Positions 5,672 through 6,691 of a stretch of DNA of 6,691 bases are shown here, piece by piece. The DNA is from Desulfovibrio sp. UBA6121 (lineage in GTDB: Bacteria > Desulfobacterota > Desulfovibrionia > Desulfovibrionales > Desulfovibrionaceae), in contig DIVX01000165.1 of assembly GCA_002422505.1 (NCBI GenBank), positions 1 to 6,691 of the forward strand, written 5' to 3'. The position numbers and the translations under genes are program-made. The notes beneath the pieces were generated by a model that searched no databases, was not told the origin of the DNA, and saw nothing but the letters and a program-made list of their open reading frames with translations. Position 1 is the first letter of the stretch, and each line of letters begins with the position of its first letter.

Positions 5672-6442
5672 TTGAAAAAAGCACGTGGCATCTTTCTCAA
5701 GAACGAGAAAGAGCTTGGCCTCATGCGTGAGGCCGGGCGCATCGTGTCCCGTATTCTGGATGAGATTGGAAAAGCCGTGAAACCCGGCGTTCCGACCATG
5801 CTCTTTGAAGACATAGCACGCAGAATGTGTGACGAATACAAGGTCAAGCCGGCCTTCTTGGGCTATCTTGGCTTTGAGTACGCCATCTGCTGCTCCGTCA
5901 ACGAGGTCATCGTGCACGGGTTCCCCTCAACAGAGCGCATACTCAAAGAGGGCGACATCGTGAGCATTGACATGGGCGTTGTGTATCAGGGCTTCCACGG
6001 CGACTCCGCAAGGACTTTTGCCGTGGGAGTTGTAAGTCCTGTTGCGCAGCGGCTCATGGATGTGACCAAAGAGTCCCTGGATCTTGGCATAGCGCAGGTG
6101 CGTAGCGGAGCGAACCTCTACGACGTTTCCGCCGCCGTGCAGCGCCATTGCGAGGAGGCCGGGTTCGGAGTCGTCAGGCGTTTCGTGGGGCATGGCATTG
6201 GTGTCAAGCTGCACGAAAAGCCCGAAATTCCGAACTTCGTACCCCGGGGCCTGTCTGGAGTGACGCTCAAACCAGGCATGTGCCTGGCCATTGAGCCCAT
6301 GATCACCGAGGGCAGTTATGATGTGGATATCATGGAGGATCGCTGGACCGCAGTGACCAAGGACCGCAAGCTGGCCGCCCATTTCGAACACACGGTGGCG
6401 GTTACGCATGACGGACCAGTTATTTTGACGGTCAGTGACTAG
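5672..6442 (+). CDS. map: Type I methionine aminopeptidase
   Basis: Map removes the initiator methionine from nascent proteins when the second residue is small. It is a cytosolic dinuclear-metal hydrolase of the pita-bread fold. The 256-residue product has all catalytic residues of the type I family: H82 (VHG), metal ligands D100 (SID) and D111 (GDSARTF), H174 (GHGIG), E208 (AIEPM) and E239 (FEHT), plus H181 in KLHEKPEIPN. It lacks an N-terminal zinc-finger extension. The start must be TTG 5672: the secY stop is the preceding in-frame codon, and the next ATG (residue 18) would cut off the conserved IFLKNEKELGLM segment. AAGGG (5657-5661) or CAGG (5662-5665) inside secY may load the ribosome. 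There is no adk between secY and map. ATA codons (I48, I90, I140) are more frequent than in the ribosomal genes, which suggests lower expression. The stop is TAG 6440-6442. Confidence 0.97.
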   Translation: MKKARGIFLKNEKELGLMREAGRIVSRILDEIGKAVKPGVPTMLFEDIARRMCDEYKVKPAFLGYLGFEYAICCSVNEVIVHGFPSTERILKEGDIVSIDMGVVYQGFHGDSARTFAVGVVSPVAQRLMDVTKESLDLGIAQVRSGANLYDVSAAVQRHCEEAGFGVVRRFVGHGIGVKLHEKPEIPNFVPRGLSGVTLKPGMCLAIEPMITEGSYDVDIMEDRWTAVTKDRKLAAHFEHTVAVTHDGPVILTVSD

Positions 6443-6449
6443 AAAATGC

Positions 6450-6478
6450 TTGCCTTCTTTCGATAAGGCATATATTTT
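6450..6478 (+). promoter_or_regulatory. Weak sigma-70-like promoter candidate before rpmJ
   Basis: TTGCCT at 6450-6455 (4 of 6 to TTGACA) stands 17 bases before TATTTT at 6473-6478 (4 of 6 to TATAAT). TATATT at 6471-6476 matches 5 of 6 but with only 15 bases of spacing. The surrounding sequence is markedly more AT-rich than the genes. Transcription would start near 6485 and give a leader of about 90 nt before rpmJ. The same bases also form a terminator-like hairpin, so only one of the two readings may be true. Confidence 0.3.
6451..6478 (+). terminator. Possible weak intrinsic terminator after map
   Basis: TGCCTT 6451-6456 and AAGGCA 6465-6470 form a perfect 6-bp inverted repeat with an 8-base loop, starting nine bases after the map stop. 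The downstream arm is followed by TATATTTT (6471-6478). The stem has only three GC pairs and a large loop, so at best it would terminate partly and let some messages run into rpmJ. Confidence 0.3.
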
Positions 6479-6491
6479 CCTCCGTCTTAAG

Positions 6492-6523
6492 AATGGTTGT
6501 TAACGCTCGGCCATTGGCCAAGC
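6492..6523 (+). promoter_or_regulatory. Mutually exclusive hairpins in the rpmJ leader
   Basis: Hairpin one pairs GCT 6505-6507 with AGC 6521-6523 and GGCC 6509-6512 with GGCC 6516-6519 (one C-A mismatch, three-base ATT loop). Hairpin two pairs 6492-6499 (AATGGTTG) with 6508-6515 (CGGCCATT), eight pairs of which two are G-U, with loop 6500-6507. They share bases 6505-6515 and cannot both form. A further 7-base arm, ATGCTTG 6446-6452, is the exact complement of CAAGCAT 6519-6525. The pairing is seen; any switching role is inference. Confidence 0.35.
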
Positions 6524-6536
6524 ATACTGTGTAGTA

Positions 6537-6559
6537 CGGCACCTTTACGTAAGGAGCCG
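6537..6559 (+). promoter_or_regulatory. Hairpin enclosing an AAGGAG ahead of rpmJ
   Basis: CGGC 6537-6540 pairs with GCCG 6556-6559, and CCTT 6542-6545 pairs with AAGG 6551-6554. One A-A mismatch lies between the two helices and the loop is TACGT. The downstream arm contains AAGGAG (6551-6556), a good Shine-Dalgarno placed nine bases before an in-frame GTG at 6566. The hairpin would hide it. A second, unpaired site, GGAG 6568-6571, stands six bases before the ATG of rpmJ. Confidence 0.45.
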
Positions 6560-6577
6560 GGCAAAGTGGAGTTGGGC

Positions 6578-6691
6578 ATGAAAGTACGGCCTTCCGTGAA
6601 GAAGATGTGTCCCAAGTGCAAAATCATCCGTCGGCGCGGCGTTTTGCGGGTTATCTGCGAGGATCCCCGGCACAAGCAGCGCCAGGGTTAA
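6578..6691 (+). CDS. rpmJ: 50S ribosomal protein L36 (zinc-binding C+ form)
   Basis: L36 is the smallest 50S protein. It sits in a bend of 23S rRNA and helps complete late assembly. The 37-residue product, the standard length, begins MKVRPSVKKMCPKCKIIRR. It has the zinc site C11-x2-C14...C27-x4-H32, so it is the C+ form. ATG 6578 gives the canonical N-terminus, with GGAG (6568-6571) six bases upstream. An in-frame GTG at 6566 with AAGGAG (6551-6556) upstream could add four residues (start, E, L, G), which I consider less likely. The gene ends with TAA at the last base of the window, so it is complete. In related gene orders it is followed by rpsM, rpsK, rpsD, rpoA and rplQ, which cannot be seen here. 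Confidence 0.96.
   Translation: MKVRPSVKKMCPKCKIIRRRGVLRVICEDPRHKQRQG

Noticed and set aside
6425..6430. TTGACG near the end of map as a -35 for rpmJ
   Set aside because: No -10-like hexamer at suitable spacing downstream.
6497..6577. N-terminal extension of rpmJ back to an ATG at 6497
   Set aside because: It would add 27 residues to a 37-residue protein of fixed length, and the bases fit a structured leader better.

Overview
The window is the end of the S10 block and the whole spc block of a bacterial ribosomal protein super-operon, running into the first gene of the alpha block. All fifteen genes are on the + strand, in the order rpmC (3' part)-rpsQ-rplN-rplX-rplE-rpsN-rpsH-rplF-rplR-rpsE-rpmD-rplO-secY-map-rpmJ. 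The sequence is GC-rich. Gene order, the short C+ (zinc) form of S14, a zinc-ribbon L24, secY directly followed by map (no adk), and map followed by rpmJ (no infA) fit a Desulfovibrio-like member of the Desulfobacterota (old delta-proteobacteria). That placement is inference from family knowledge, not from a search.

Layout. Positions 1-388 hold the L29 tail and S17. Positions 397-4345 hold ten large- and small-subunit protein genes, mostly separated by only 8-19 nt. The exceptions are 31-34 nt gaps before rplX and rpmD, and a 4-nt overlap between rpmD and rplO. Positions 4352-5671 encode SecY, the channel of the Sec translocon. Positions 5672-6442 encode type I methionine aminopeptidase, whose start codon directly abuts the secY stop. 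The only real gap is 6443-6577 (135 nt, clearly more AT-rich). It holds a weak terminator-like hairpin, a weak promoter candidate and several hairpins in front of rpmJ, which ends at the last base of the window.

How the genes work together. The ribosomal proteins are assembled into the 50S and 30S subunits. SecY receives nascent membrane and secreted proteins at the exit of the same ribosomes. Map removes the initiator methionine as chains emerge. Tight spacing, stop codons built into Shine-Dalgarno sequences, and four non-ATG starts indicate one coupled polycistronic message, with a possible second transcription start before rpmJ.

No mobile element, CRISPR array, tRNA or rRNA was seen, and no undescribed protein system. 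What is worth a second look is at the RNA level: a strong hairpin across the rplN stop codon, alternative pairings at the rpmD ribosome binding site and in the rpmJ leader, the predominance of TAG stops, and the in-frame secY-TAG-map junction.
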